Positions 10,207 to 22,058 of a stretch of 64,000 nt of DNA are shown here, one piece after another. The notes beneath the pieces are model-generated. The model was not told where the DNA came from. It did not search any database and saw only the letters and a program-made list of their open reading frames with translations. The position numbers and the translations under genes are program-made. Origin of the DNA: Salvator merianae. Its lineage: Eukaryota > Chordata > Lepidosauria > Squamata > Teiidae. The stretch covers positions 6,513,373 to 6,577,372 of the forward strand of contig QVOM02000103.1 in assembly GCA_003586115.2 (NCBI GenBank). Reading direction: 5' to 3'. Position 1 is the stretch's first letter. Every line of letters starts with the position of its first letter.

Positions 10207-10639
10207 ATGTAAAGAAAGACCTTTCCATGAGTTTTAATAAAACTGGGGGAGTCCCCTGTCTTGTGTACCCACATGCCAACAAAGTCTGTATTCCTCTTCC
10301 CCATGGAAACTTATATTGCTACATCAACTTTTCTGATATTAAGAGTTGCCAGCCATACCTTCTTTAATAAGGAGGGCGGGAACACCTTTCAGAAGAACAT
10401 AAGTAAACTTTGTATCTTTTTGCCTGAAAGCAATTCCAGTAGAAATGCAAACTTGGGTAAAGGTGTTCTTTGCTGGAAAGTTTGAAGGAGAAGAGGTGAA
10501 GCAAACAGTACTCAACAGGTTTGGGGGAGGGTGATGAAGAAACTTCAAAATCAAAACTGGATGGGAAAGTGCAAAAACATTTTGAAAGAAGGCAATGGCA
10601 AACTGACTTTAGGAATGGTCTGAAGTTCTGCAAGTAGGT
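10207..10639. other. No gene; possibly 5' part of the adjoining RTE relic
   Basis: No recognisable frame. This may be 5' sequence of the LINE that becomes recognisable near 10640, but nothing distinguishes it from unrelated DNA. Confidence 0.3.
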
Positions 10640-11660
10640 CTGGACATGATAACATGGTCAAACCAAAGCCACAGTATTACCAGCGTTTAAAGATACGTTA
10701 TTTGCTTTAAAAAGGACACTGACCATTTGAACATGGAATGTGTAAAGCATGAAGCAAGGAAAATTCAGGAATCATCAAAGTAGGAATGAAGCACAGCAAT
10801 GTCAATATTTTAGAAGCAAGGAAGTCCAGATGGTGTAGGTTGTCCACTTCCAGTCAGATGACGATGTGATTCAGGACAGAAGTCTCTGTGAAAAAATGAA
10901 CTAGCAGTAGTATTTCAAGCAGTGTCTAGCTAATGGCAGAATCATATATATTAAAACTGGTGGTTCTCTGGTAAATATAATTTTTATACAAATGTATGCA
11001 CTTCCTAGAGATGCAACGGAAGAGGAAACTGAGAAAGTCTGTAGTAAATTGCAAATGGAACATACAATATCAAGAAAGTACCTTTTGCTACTATTTAGTT
11101 ATTAGAATGCAAAAGTAGGAGGCAGGAAGAAATCTGGAGTAATAATAAGAAATAGAATAGATATAATCATTAATGTGTGTGATAAGCTGATTGAGAGGAA
11201 AAATCTTTATTGCACATGATTGCTTAAAGCAAGATAATGCACATTTTAAAAGTAGATATCAGTAGATGAACAGCACTGGAATAAGATTATGTAATGGGAA
11301 ACAGAAGGTGATGTGCAGTCCAGTCAAGCCAGGACACTTCCAGATGCAGATTGTGGAATTAGGAGTGTAAACTTAGAAAATTAAACAGAGCAGATGTAGC
11401 AGCAGGAGGCAGAATATAAAATTAATTTAAGAAGAGGATCTGAAGAGCTATGGATAGAAAAATGATACACTGTGAAAAAGAAAATGAAGAAAAATATTCC
11501 CAAAGTCTCAAGAAGGAAAAGATTCAAGTGGCTGAAGAAATTGTTTTTTTGATTGCTAGGGAAAGATGGAGGACGAAAGGCAGTAGCAGCCATCTAAAGT
11601 GGTTGAGATCAAAAGGACGTCAACCACTGTGCTGAGGGCTTCAGACAGTGCTCATGCAGA
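10640..11660 (+). pseudogene. Eroded RTE/BovB-like LINE, endonuclease region
   Basis: Frame-shifted translation shows the order expected of an RTE-clade apurinic endonuclease. TWNV-SMKQGK (about 10731-10760) corresponds to the TWNVRSMNQGK start. IQMYALPRDATEEE (about 10990-11030) corresponds to the VYAPT-acid stretch. A segment reading like N-IDYVMGNRRW followed by DADCG (about 11275-11360) corresponds to QIDYVL..RRW..GADCG. A PK..RRKRFKWL stretch follows at about 11500-11550. Stops and frameshifts break every frame, so it is an old relic. The reverse transcriptase is not visible downstream. Confidence 0.6.
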
Positions 11661-11805
11661 TGTTGGATGCCACAAATGAAAGATTTTGGCAGTAAGCAGG
11701 ACTCATCATGATTGAATGTGGACTTCCAATTATTATTATCATCATTATTTTGTAGTCATTTATGGATCTTGCACAGGGATAGAAGAAAGTCGAGATCCTC
11801 TCATA

Positions 11806-11807
11806 GG

Positions 11808-11851
<44 letters not shown>

Positions 11852-11877
11852 GGTATAGGTATAGGTATAGGTATAAA
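11806..11877. repeat. Compound microsatellite (TAGA)n then (GGTATA)4
   Basis: About eleven TAGA units run to roughly 11851, followed by four GGTATA units to about 11876. The two pure arrays sit directly against each other. Confidence 0.95.
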
Positions 11878-11924
11878 GGCAGGGAGGTAAACCAGGAGCA
11901 GTAGAGCAGAAGTGTTTATGTCAG

Positions 11925-12010
11925 TTTATATCCCCCCCTTCACCCAAAGGTCCCAGGGCAGGTTGCAACCAGTTTGCTGAACTTAACAAACTTGACCTCA
12001 AATAGAGGGC
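11925..12010 (-). mobile_element. LINE 3'-tail fragment
   Basis: The words tttatatccccccc, cttcacccaaaggtccca and gggcaggttgcaacc match the shared tail also seen at 26563 and 59405 (tgtatcccacccttcacc, gggcagctcacaa). Read on the minus strand this is the typical end of a CR1/L2-group LINE of squamates. Very short. Confidence 0.45.
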
Positions 12011-12310
12011 ATACTTGACAAGTTTAAGGGAAGGGGATGGGAATGGGCAAGATGGTGGGATAGAATCAAAGAGACTACTAGAATGTAGACTTTACTAAAG
12101 ATAGGTTAAAATGGTGAGATTTGCCAGTACAGTCACCAGCAGCCATACTTGATGTGATGATCCCAAACATTAGCAATGTATATTAACTGGGCTTCATTAT
12201 GATCAACGTGCAGTTTTCAGCATTACATAAAACAAATGTAAACTCAGTCAGCAGTTTAAGTGGCAGACAACATACCAGATGTAGAATAGAGATCCATCTG
12301 GAGAAACTAG
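12011..12310. other. No gene recognised
   Basis: Unclassified sequence between a LINE tail and a MITE fragment. No supported feature. Confidence 0.4.
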
Positions 12311-12660
12311 GGGCCGTCCTGCACTTACTTTGTCTGCTCCATTACAGGTGGAATGCCCCATCCTGTAAAAAGCAGCCCAACCCAAGCTGCAGCAGAACAG
12401 GAACATTTGCATTTTGATGGCCCATTCACTCCAGCTCCAGTCAATGCCTCCAAAGAGCCCTCAGAAGCAGCACTGAGACTCCAAAGCCTGGGATGAGAGT
12501 TCCCAGCTTTTGGAATTTCTGGCCTGGTTGTTTTGGGGCTGGAGCCACTTCCAGCAATACTTCCTGGAGCACTGCCTAAATGGGTCCCTGTGGTATACTG
12601 GACTATGGGGATATGATGTCCCCATGCTTCTGTGGTCCAGTATATCGACTCTGGGCTAGT
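12311..12660. mobile_element. MITE fragment related to family H1
   Basis: The left end gggccgtcctgcacttac resembles the H1 terminus (gggccatttctgcacttac). Internal words tatactggactat and tggtccagtatatc are typical of H1/H2 copies at 32409, 58335 and 62914. The right terminus is not clear, so no TSD can be given. The 115-codon minus-strand frame here is a shadow. Confidence 0.4.
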
Positions 12661-12907
12661 TGTAGACCTCAATATTTAATCCTGTATGCACCAATCTAAC
12701 ATGGTGTTCTATACCATTTGAATTCATAATTGTTTTACTCTTAATTTTTTGTCTTACCTTTTTCCCTTAAATATTTTCTAATACGTCTATATCTTGCTGC
12801 CATCTTTCCCACAGACTATTCTCTAAGACGCTTTTTGCCCAAACAATATTTGGTAGCTTCTACCTCCAATAATCTTCTCACTGATATCTTTTCTGATAAT
12901 TATAATC

Positions 12908-13390
12908 TCAAATTTTGTGTTTGGATATTTCTGATTTTATTCTTGGATCATTTGTAAATGTACTAATTCCCATAATTTGTAACCAAGAATTCTGACCTAA
13001 TTCTTCTCTTAATTTCTCTTGACTTACTGATGTCCCATTATCATTGTACAAGTCTCCTGTTTTTATATAACTCCTAGTTCTTAACCAGTTTAATGTTCTA
13101 TTGTCTAAAACTTGTCCTTCTCTCTTAATAAAATCCAGTAGACCAAGCTTGGATCCCACTGAGATTAATATTTTTCTCCACTTTTTCCATATTGTTACGG
13201 TTGTTTTTAATCGTTCATTACATTCTTTTATTGCATTCCTATGTAATTTATCAAATATTATTGATTTTTGATCCACATTATTCCAGTATGTTTCTATCCT
13301 CACCCACTTTTTCCCTTTCTTCATCTCCAACTCTAATAATCTCTGCAGCTGAAAGGCTTCATAATAACTTTCTAATTTAGCTATGACCAT
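12908..13390 (-). pseudogene. L1 ORF2p C-terminal domain fragment
   Basis: This 160-codon open frame is the longest surviving piece of this L1. It begins AKLESYYEAFQLQRLLELE and contains WVRIETYWN, WKKWRKIL and LNWLRTRSYIKTGDLY, the tryptophan-rich region between reverse transcriptase and the C-terminal cysteine region. The relative copy at 52561-55702 has the same block as two broken frames. The catalytic parts lie upstream at 13900-14700 in other frames. Confidence 0.82.
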
Positions 13391-13931
13391 CGTCCTCCTT
13401 CATCTTTCATACTTAGTACTATGTTTCTGTCTCTTGTTTTTTTATTATTATTATTATCTTCAAAGATCCATTTCCTTATTTCCTGGTTCCAAATTCCTAA
13501 GATCTTTACTGGGACAACTTCCGGTATTACTTAAAAAATATATATAAAAATCTAGGGATCATTAAATTTTTTACAGCTCTTATTATTCCAATTACTGTCA
13601 TATATTTATTTGCCCACTCCTTTAATTGCTTCATTGTTTTTTCATAATTAATTATCATTTAGAATTAATTATCATTTAGAATTGCAGGTATTATATTATT
13701 TTCATTCTTACCTAAATATATCCCTAAATATTTCATTTTAATCCTTCCCTTATGCCTGTATACTTTTTATGTTCCATTGCTCTTTAATGGGATATTCAAT
13801 ATTAATAATTCTGATTTCTCGATTCCTGTTTCCAAGCCTGAGAATTTCTTACATTTCTCAATTATCATCAATGTTTCTTTACCATATCTCAAGCTGATTT
13901 GATATTAAGTAGCATCATCTGCAAATATGTG

Positions 13932-13995
13932 TGTATATCTATATCTATATCTATATCTATATTTATATCTATATCTATATCTTTCTATCTATCTC
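13932..13995. repeat. (TATATC)n microsatellite inside the L1
   Basis: About nine hexamer units with one tattta interruption, grading into (CTAT)n. It lies next to the FADD motif of the decayed reverse transcriptase, so it arose or expanded after the L1 was dead. Confidence 0.95.
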
Positions 13996-14883
13996 CATCC
14001 TCCCTTCCTATAAAATATCATTCCCAATTTTTATTAGCTCTGACTTCATTAGCAAATGGTTCCATTGTTAAAGTGAATTGGAGTAAAGATAAGCGACACC
14101 CCTGTTCTGTACCATTTGTGATCTTTATCTTCTGGAATTTTATACTGTTAATTCTTAATCAGGCTTCATTATCCTTATACAGTCCCTTTATTGTTTCTGC
14201 AAAATTATCTCTAATCCAAATTTTGTACATATATCATATAAATCTTCACTGAGTCAAAAGCCTTATAAATGTCCAATTTTAATAAATCTATTTCTTTTTT
14301 TTGTCTTGCATGGTCTAATACATTACTTATATTTTTAATTGGATCACCAATATTCCTATTTTTATGGACCCATATTGATCTTCTTTAACTATTTTTCCCA
14401 ATACTTTTTTCCAAACTCTTAGCTAATATTTTTGTGAAAATCTTACGATCTTGATTACATGGTGAAATTGGTCTATATGAATCCAGAGCTATCTCGGCTT
14501 TATTTGGTTTCAATATAGTAAAAATTTCTGATAGTCCCTATGAATTCAGGATCTCCTGTTCTAATAGCACTTTAATAAAGCCTTCCTTCAAATAAGGTAC
14601 TATTAGAAAAGTCTTGTAAAAAGTGCTCATAAATCTGTCTGGATCCAGAGATTTCCCAACTTTCAGCTTCTTTATCACTTCTTTAATCTCTTCTTCTGTT
14701 GCAATGTTTAATAATCTTCTATCATTGTTTTCTAGAGATCTATCAATACTTACATTATCTTGCTATATAACTTTTCACAAAAATGTGCCATAATTTCTGC
14801 CATATCTGCTTCATGGAGGTATTATTTGAATCATTAGTTTTCTAGCTCATGGACATATTTTCTACACAAAAAGCCCTAGTATG

Positions 14884-14964
<81 letters not shown>
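14884..14964. repeat. Compound microsatellite (GT)n then (CTAT)n
   Basis: About 18 GT units to roughly 14922, followed by about ten CTAT units. It sits just beyond the 5' end of the L1 remnant. A 66-codon plus-strand frame through it is only translated microsatellite. Confidence 0.97.
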
Positions 14965-15352
14965 GTCATGCTTCTGCTACAAAAAATGCTTATATGGTAC
15001 CCTTGTGTTTTTCATTGGCAGTAAGCAAGTAATTAAGAACATTCCTTGATTTTGAAACTTGTCTGACACCCCCTCCCCCGATTTTTGTCATAAAGTTTTG
15101 TAATTAGACATACTAGTAGCAAATACATTTCTCTATTTCATCTTTTAAAAAAACCCACTAACAAGCAGTTGGGAGCAAAGACTAGGAAAAACACAAAAGA
15201 TTTCCCATCAGCTGGACTATTTATATAATCTATTATTTATGCGCACTCCATCATGTTTGTGTCAAGTCACAAATTCAAATGCAATCCCTGTAGTTAAGAG
15301 ATTTCTCTGTTTATTTGATCTCTGTGCTTAATAGTAAGGCTTTTCTTTCTTT
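14965..15352. other. No gene recognised
   Basis: AT-rich DNA with a C-rich tract at about 15067-15078. No supported feature. Confidence 0.5.
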
Positions 15353-16150
15353 GGCTATTTCTGCACTTACACAGAGGGGAGAGGTTCCATGCTCACCCAT
15401 AAAAAGGCTGTCTGCACATGGACAGCCTATTTGAAGACAGACTCCACACTGCCCTGAAGCTCAAACAAGCTTTAGAAACTGATGTTAGGGCTCTGACAGC
15501 TATGAACTAAAGTTCCTGGCCTTGGAAGCCTGGGGGACCCATTTCTGTGGCACAATTTCATATGCTATCAAAATGGATCCCTCTGCTACACTGGCCAGTG
15601 GAGGCATGCACTTTTGCATATGGCTCCCTGAGCAGTCTAGCAGCCCCTGAACCACTGGTAGACATGTAAAAACAGGCCTGCTGGCATCAGGGGGTCTGTT
15701 CTCACTTTTTGCTAGCAAGCCTTAGGGATACTTACTGTGGTCACTGTGCTGTGCGCAGCAATCGGCCCTACGTGAGTGCACCTGTGGATTCCTGCATGCT
15801 GCATGGTGCTCGTGGTTGCCATGGCAGCTGCTGGATGCTGGATGCTGTCATGGTGAACATTGAGCAAGGCTACCAGTATTTGTACCATGAAGTCTGGTAG
15901 CCTGCTCATAGTTGAGACTATAGCCATGCAGTGCAGATGGTGTCCACGCTGTGTAATCAATACCACCTTAGAATGGGATAATTATCCCATTCTAAGGTGT
16001 TAAGTGCAAGAATACCCCGGTCTAGTGGCCATTTAACCACCTAGACTGGGCTTCACTACATCCAATGTAGATGCAGCATGCCAGTGGGGGCATGGTTTCT
16101 GCTGTTCCATGCCAGCAGGACAGAAGAAGAGACCCAGAAGACAGCTAGGC
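15353..16150. mobile_element. Nested or adjacent MITE remnants (H1-, Y- and H2-related)
   Basis: Three pieces are visible. At 15353, ggctatttctgcacttac matches the H1 terminus. From about 15688 to 16019, ggggtctgttctcacttttt is inverted relative to aagtgcaagaatacccc, resembling family Y, with an internal perfect inverted repeat ccttagaatgggataattat / cccattctaagg. From 16020 to about 16140, ggtctagtggcc...catccaatgtagatg reads as the reverse complement of the left half of the H2 copy at 9777. Boundaries and insertion order are uncertain. Confidence 0.45.
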
Positions 16151-18640
16151 CTTGCACAATCCCATTCTAATGAGAAGTTCAGAAAGGATATTTCTTTTTT
16201 TCAGAGTGGGAGGTTCAGATTGGACAGCACTGCTGAATTCAATGGATGGGCCTGAATGTAGAACTGCTGGTCTTTTTATGGCAGCCTGAATTTGGGTGAG
16301 AATAATTAGCTATTGAAAGAGAAGATCTAGACATGTCTGTTTTTTATACTGCTCTGTACAGCTCTCTGGCACAGAGTATAGTCAAACTGACCATTCCTAG
16401 CATGGTTTCTTCAAGAATTTGTGGCTTCTGGGCCCCTTGAAGCCATGTCTCTCTGTCTATATAGTTACCTTTTTCTGTTCCCCATCACATGTGGATTTTG
16501 AATTTCAAATGTTAAAGTGTATGAAGTTGAGAGATAGGACCTGTTCGCATGTCCTCCTCTTGTGCAGAGCAGTTAATCTAGCTCTGAGTGACTGGGTAGC
16601 AAACTTCATTCTCTAGTTGCTACCCTGGGTGGAAGTGATTCTGTGTGGATAGGAAGAGAGAGATTATGTAGGGACTGGAAGGACTCCGACTGTGAGCAGC
16701 ATGTGGAGGAAGAGCTTGAACCAGGGTAAGGCTCACTATGGCCAGCTATACATCCAGGGCAGGGCCATCTGCATCAGATCCCCATTTGCTCTTGTTCAGC
16801 TATGTCCACAGGAGACAAGCCTGTTCTCCATTTGCTGTTCTGCCTGCTTACTCGTTTGTTTACTTTGTTGGTTCTCAATAGCTACCATGCATGCTATGCT
16901 GAAAAGGCACTGCACTGCATATAACCACTGATGTCTCATGAATAATCTGGCTCTGTTAGCACTTGAATAAGAGACCATCTGGGAATACAAGGTGTTTGTA
17001 TAGGCTAGCTTAAAAATATATTTATTGTTGCCATGGATTTGCCCAAGAAACCACCAGGAGGCAAGTTCTGCATGGTGTCAGCTGAGGCATGCAAGATGTA
17101 TCAGAACAGCAACTGCTAATATACCTTCCACATTTTCCCCTCTTTGTAACTTGTCTTTTCTGTGTTGTTATTTTCTATTTTGTTATATAGTTCTAATAGA
17201 TGTTATTGTATTATTATTTCCATGAATGGCTTTTTTGATATTTATTCTCAAACGCACATGTATCTCATATAATGAATTAATATTTTTTTGTCTGTTTAAT
17301 TTTTTTAAAATGAAAAATACTTCTGTGCTTTATGTCAAAATGATCAAAATCTTTATTTTTTAAAAAAATCCTTTTTAACTCCTGATAGCAAGAATCCCCC
17401 TGCTTTGCTAATTCTGCTAGCTGTTACTCTTAAAGACCAAGAGACAAATGCTTAATTACAAATAGAATACGTAACCTTTGCAGAATAATTCCCGTCCCTG
17501 TAAATGTTGCCACCGATACTGTTTGAAACTCATCTCCATATGTCCTTACTATCTGCTAACAACAGAGCTTTGCTGCAGCTGCTGCCTAAGCAATTTCTGC
17601 ACTCTTTTATTTTTTTAAGGGGGAAAACAAGCCTTGCAGCTCATTTTCCCCAGTAGTGCCAAGAGTGTGGTATTAAAGAAATGGTGCTTTTGGGAAGGGG
17701 GGGGGGGTAGCAAACAAAGGCACAGATTAAATTCCGTTAACTCTTTGCTGACTTGTCTCCCTGCCCCCCCCCCATTTTTATTTTATAATTTGGCTTTCAG
17801 TTTTCTGAACCAGGATTTTTTCCATTTCATTCCTCCTCTCCTGCCCTCCTACTATTTGAGCAGCATCTATCAAGAGACTTTGGTAACTTGCTATACTTTC
17901 TGTAAATTTCCACCTACTGCATCTTAAACCAATATTTTACCCCCAGAAATACCATGTAGAAGGACAAAGAACAGCAGGTCTGTTCATAGGGGATTTATTC
18001 AAGCCCCGTTTGGAAGTTATTCTATGAAGAAATGAAATATGCATTAGTAGCAAGCATGGGTGGAGGGGCAAAGGGGTCTGCTCCTGACCTGCATGCATTT
18101 GTTCCAACATCTGATGACCCTAGAGGCAGGCATGCTTCTCAGTATGATCAGGAATCTAACTTTGGCTTAGCCTTGTTTCGGACATGTGGAACCAGAATAG
18201 TTTCCAAACGAGTCTTCAGGATTTACTTGAATGGAGAAGGAAGAAGCCATCCACAAAACAGTACCACAGTCTAGATTTTCTGAAGGCTATATGTTGGAAC
18301 ATGCATAAAATTTGCATGCTTTGTATTGTAAAAAAACAAAACCTCTTTTATGGTGAGGATGAGAGTACAAAATGAATCAGTAGCCATGTATTAAGATGTC
18401 TATCAAACACTATTTCAACAGATAAGTTTCGCATACTAGAAAAATGTAATCTGTTGGATTTCTGCCTGCACACACCTGTTATACTACACAAAGAATGAAG
18501 TTCATAGACTGTAAAAGGCAAGGTTCTATAGATGTTTATCACCTGATTTATTTAGAATAACAAAGCAAAGAACAAGTGTGCCATTTCAGATGGTTGTATA
18601 GACTGCTTAAGAATGAAGCAGTGTATTCTGTTTTAAAATA
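16151..18640. other. No gene recognised; mostly unique AT-rich DNA
   Basis: No coding frame beyond short unsupported ones, no tRNA, no LINE protein. Homopolymer tracts occur at about 17697-17707 (G) and 17764-17773 (C). Any promoter, exon or conserved element here would need comparative data. Confidence 0.5.
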
Positions 18641-19745
18641 TAAGAAATGGCCTACTGGATTAAACCCATGACTCATCTAGTCCCTGAGTCTGTTCTCACA
18701 GGCCATTTCTACAGTGTGCATGTTATCCTGCTAGATTGATGAAACTGTCACCTGGGGTTGTTTTAGCTAGATGTCCAGAAGTGGCTCATTTCCAGGGCCG
18801 CTTCCGGGAGTCTGTCTTGATTCATCCAGGGCTGCTTCCAGACAGGGCTTAAAACATCAAATTATCCCAGGACTATCATATCTGTGGCAATCCCAACATA
18901 GCCCTGGTATATAGGGGTCAAATCTTACAGTATCGCTATTTCAGGAAAATCAACCCTCCACCTGGATTCTCCCAGAATAGTGATACAACTTACCTTGTGT
19001 GGACATACTTTTGGCTTGGGCCTTGAAGATAATGGCTGTTGAACATGCACAAGGGCTGACAATCATGCACTTTGGGATATTTCACACCACTGAAATACCC
19101 AGGAATAGCTGCCTTGCCATTGCAGGTGCAAGCACCCAGACAGATAAGCACGGTGCTTTGCCCCATGATTTTGCTCTGTTGTCTGGCAGGGGCAGCCAGA
19201 GGCAATTGTGGGATCCAAACAAAATGCCACATTTTCCACTCGCTGTCTAAAGAAAGCCTAAGGTTCAGCTTCAGTGGGTATCCTCTGGTTCTAGTATTCT
19301 GAGAAAGAAAGTATTCCAGAAGTGGTCACACCATTGATTTGTGTGCTCTGATACTATTAAAGTATAGCAGTAGTTATGATTTTTAGCTCCAATGTGCATC
19401 ATTTTACACTTGTTCACATGAATGCCATCTGCCTCTTTGATGCCTAGTTCCCTATGCATAGAGATCCCTTTGGAGCCCTTCACAGTTCCATTTTGTTTTT
19501 ACCACTCTAGAAAATTTGGTGTCATGAGAAAACCTAGCTATTTCCCTGGTCATGCTTGACCATCCACATCATTTATGTTGAAAAAGTGCAATCCCAGAAC
19601 ACAACCTTGTGGAACTCCACTTGCTACATCTCTCCATTGTGAGAAATGCCCATTTACATTCACACTCTGTTTGTAAGCTGGTTGATTATTCAGAATAGAA
19701 CCTGTCATTTTATTCCATGATTGTTGAGCTTAATACTTCATGAAT
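18641..19745 (-). mobile_element. CR1 LINE 3' region, interrupted by MITEs
   Basis: The left piece (18641-18710) has the CR1 3'-tail words: aagaaatggcctactggatta, cccatgactcatctagtcc, gtctgttctcaca. The right piece (19259-19745) carries further CR1 wording on the minus strand: tctggttctagtattctgag, ctccaatgtgcatcatttta, cttgtggaactccac, ctccattgtgagaaatg. A remnant of the RT-domain downstream peptide, VNKCKMMHIGAKNHNYCYT, is readable around 19361-19425. The two pieces are separated by inserted MITE sequence. Frames are destroyed. Confidence 0.78.
18835..19258. mobile_element. Harbinger-like MITE (family H3), second copy
   Basis: Starts GGGCTGCTTCCAGACAGGGCTTAAAACATC, closely parallel to the copy at 3967, and ends CTGTCTAAAGAAAGCC followed by TAA. 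Internal words such as atatctgtggcaatcccaa recur in the first copy. The left TSD is not clear. It sits inside the CR1 at 18641-19745. Confidence 0.65.
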
Positions 19746-20695
19746 ATTACAAAAATTATCAAAATGGACACCCAGCCTTTTATGGGTTTTATTTTTATTG
19801 GAATTAGCAAAGTAATTTTTTAAAATGTTTATATTCAGAGAGAGAAAACTCTCAATAAAATTGAACTTGAGTTAGGAAGACACAAATTTTTGATCTCACC
19901 CTTTGCTTTGTGACGACTTGATGCTGTTTCGCTGCAGCTGCATTGGCTTTCTCTGTTTTCTTTGAACAATAATAACTATCATGGATGAAACAACTGCTTC
20001 AGAATGAACTAACATGCTTCTTCATTGTCTGTTTCTAGACAGAAAACTAAAGAAACAAAAGTTGGGCTTGATTCCTTGGCTAAAAACAACTAAAAGGTGT
20101 AGATTATTTGGTTGGAATACTATATATTTTGATACATAACCTTCTTTCTAAATTAGCATTCTTTTTTTTCTTTTTTTTAAAAAAAAGCAAAGTGAAACCC
20201 AAAGTCTGGATATCTCAGTTACCCTATATAGCAGTATACATTTTTGCCCACACTCATCTATGGTTTTGATAAAAGTGAACAGCTAATATTTGTGCACCTC
20301 GACCACCTGTTTAAAAAAAGAAAGAAAAAAGTTAATTTCTTCTTTACAAGATATTCTATTAGTTGTTTCTATTACTATGAAATAATTTAACCAGTACTTG
20401 AGTACATCAGAGTGTTGTTTCCAAATGTTTCCCATGCCCCATGTTTTGGACAGATGAAAGCTCTACATCCAGTTGTTGCCTCTTGAACTCTCTATGTCTA
20501 TCTTGGAGTGTGATCAGAGAGGACTTTTTTCAGTCAACCCTTTAAGAAAAAGTGTCCCTTCCATAGATGCACCAAAAAAAAAAAAAAAAAAAAATGGCAT
20601 TCAAACAGTAAATAAATAAGTTTATCACATTCTTCCTCACTTCAGTATTCATTTCCAGGTCTAGCAATAGTTTCCTTATAATGAATGCTCACCAC
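19746..20695. other. No gene recognised
   Basis: AT-rich DNA with T- and A-rich tracts at 20161-20190 and a 22-bp A run near 20573-20594. No supported feature. Confidence 0.5.
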
Positions 20696-20702
20696 TGACT
20701 GG

Positions 20703-20818
20703 CCAATCATCCACCCAGCTTTCTGTAACCCTGATTGGTTGCTCGCTGGCAGCATTTGTTCCCATACTGTGATTGGCTACATTTCTCGCCTCTGTGCTAA
20801 TGTAGCTTCCCATCCAAT
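20703..20818. promoter_or_regulatory. Cluster of four CCAAT boxes (candidate regulatory element)
   Basis: CCAAT occurs at 20703-20707 and 20814-20818, and its complement ATTGG at 20734-20738 and 20772-20776: four NF-Y-type cores in 116 bp, with extended contexts such as ggCCAATca and gATTGGct. About 75 bp downstream, near 20893, is a strong donor-like sequence (gatgag|gtaagg). This spacing would suit a promoter and first exon, but there is no TATA box, CpG island or recognised coding sequence. A dispersed repeat or chance is equally possible. Confidence 0.22.
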
Positions 20819-21398
20819 CTGACTAAATGAAAGAGTTGTCCTCATTATTATTTTACCCTAAATGAAGAAGAGGCACCCATAGCCAGGTTCAAGATGAGGT
20901 AAGGTGAATTTAGGAAGAAAATGTTTGTCCTTAGAACCTTACATTTGCCCAGTGGGCATCTCTTTAGGCGTGTCTGATCACATCCTAAGACAACTGTGGA
21001 GACTGGTCTTCTTCGAGAGTATGAATGATGATTAGAAGTAAAACCTGACAAACTTCTATAAATAAGGAGTCACCACTGAAAAGGCTTGATTGGTGGTTGC
21101 TGGTCTCCTAGACTGAATCCATATGTCATTGTAACACAGTAATGATTCCAGCACTGCAACATCTTGACAACCTTTTTTCCAGAGACTGTGCAAGCAATGA
21201 GCATGTGTGCTGCTGGGCTGCAAGGAGTGCCAATTACATCATTGTGACTTTGTGGCATAACTGGCACTTATTATAGTACAACTGTATCCATGGTCATGGG
21301 ATGCTGACATTTTAAGTCCAAGTGGAGGTGGGGGCCAGGAGTGCCTGTTTCTAGCTATAGCTGATTTGCCATCTATGACTGTTTTTGGACAGAGACAG
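20819..21398. other. No gene recognised
   Basis: Contains only short overlapping frames. The 3' part (21250-21398) may already be upstream L2 sequence, but no motif is visible. Confidence 0.4.
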
Positions 21399-21712
21399 TC
21401 TGGCCACAGTAATCCATGTTCTGGTAACTTCCAGACTGGACTATTGTAATGCACTCTAAGTGGGTCGCCCTTAAAAATGGTTTGGAAACTGCAGCTGGTG
21501 CAGAATGCAGCAGCTAGACTGCCTACTACCTCTACAGGCCAGACGCACATCAGGCTGATCCTAAAAAAAAGTGCATTGACTACCTATTTGCTACCAAGCT
21601 CTGTCCAAGGTATTACCTTTAACTTATAAGGCCCTATATGGCTTGGACCCAAATATTTCTAAAGGCATGCCTCCTTCCATATAGACCTCCTCATGCCCTA
21701 AGACCTGGCATA
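21399..21712 (+). mobile_element. L2 LINE 3'-region fragment
   Basis: Contains, in order, the L2 ORF2 end signature as DNA: gactggactattgtaatgc (D(W)TYCNAL), ctgcagctggtgcagaatgc (LQLVQNA), agctagactgcctac (AARL), ttgactacctatttgctacc (LHWLP), ttataaggccctatatggct (YKALYGL). This is the conserved C-terminal run of L2/CR1-clade LINEs. Stops interrupt it. Confidence 0.78.
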
Positions 21713-22058
21713 TAAAAACATCTTCCTTTGTAAGGATGATTCTGAATCAAAACCTCAATCAGGATACTGCCACTATAAAAAATCATTTTACTAGTTTTAT
21801 TTTTATATATATATATAAACAAAACAAGATCAGTGAAAGCATTAACAGAATGAAGAAACAAACATACAGGTAAAAACATTTTATATTTTCTTAAACAGAA
21901 CCCTATATAAAAAAAAACTTTGCTATTGTTTTATTAATCTCACAGCTTGTATCAGTAAGACAATTGTTTGTATAAAACAACTCATTTCTTCTGGGAAATC
22001 TTGCTAACAGGGAAAAATAAGTTCATTTCTAGGGTCTCGATATAAAGAACACTGTATG
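21713..22058. other. No gene recognised
   Basis: AT-rich spacer containing a (TA)n run at about 21800-21818. No supported feature. Confidence 0.5.

Larger units (their letters stand above)
12720..14850 (-). mobile_element. Degraded L1 LINE, ORF2 portion
   Basis: Read on the minus strand from about 14850 down to 12720, this is an L1 ORF2 without its endonuclease. At about 14640-14700 is an acidic stretch then VIKKLKVGKS, matching the LK-GKSPGPDG motif of L1 reverse transcriptases. At about 14252-14300 is LLKLDIYKAFDSV (RT motif A). At about 13912-13925 is FADDA (motif C). The C-terminal domain is the 160-codon frame at 12908-13390. Frameshifts and stops separate these blocks. Neither a TSD nor an exact end could be fixed. 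Confidence 0.87.
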
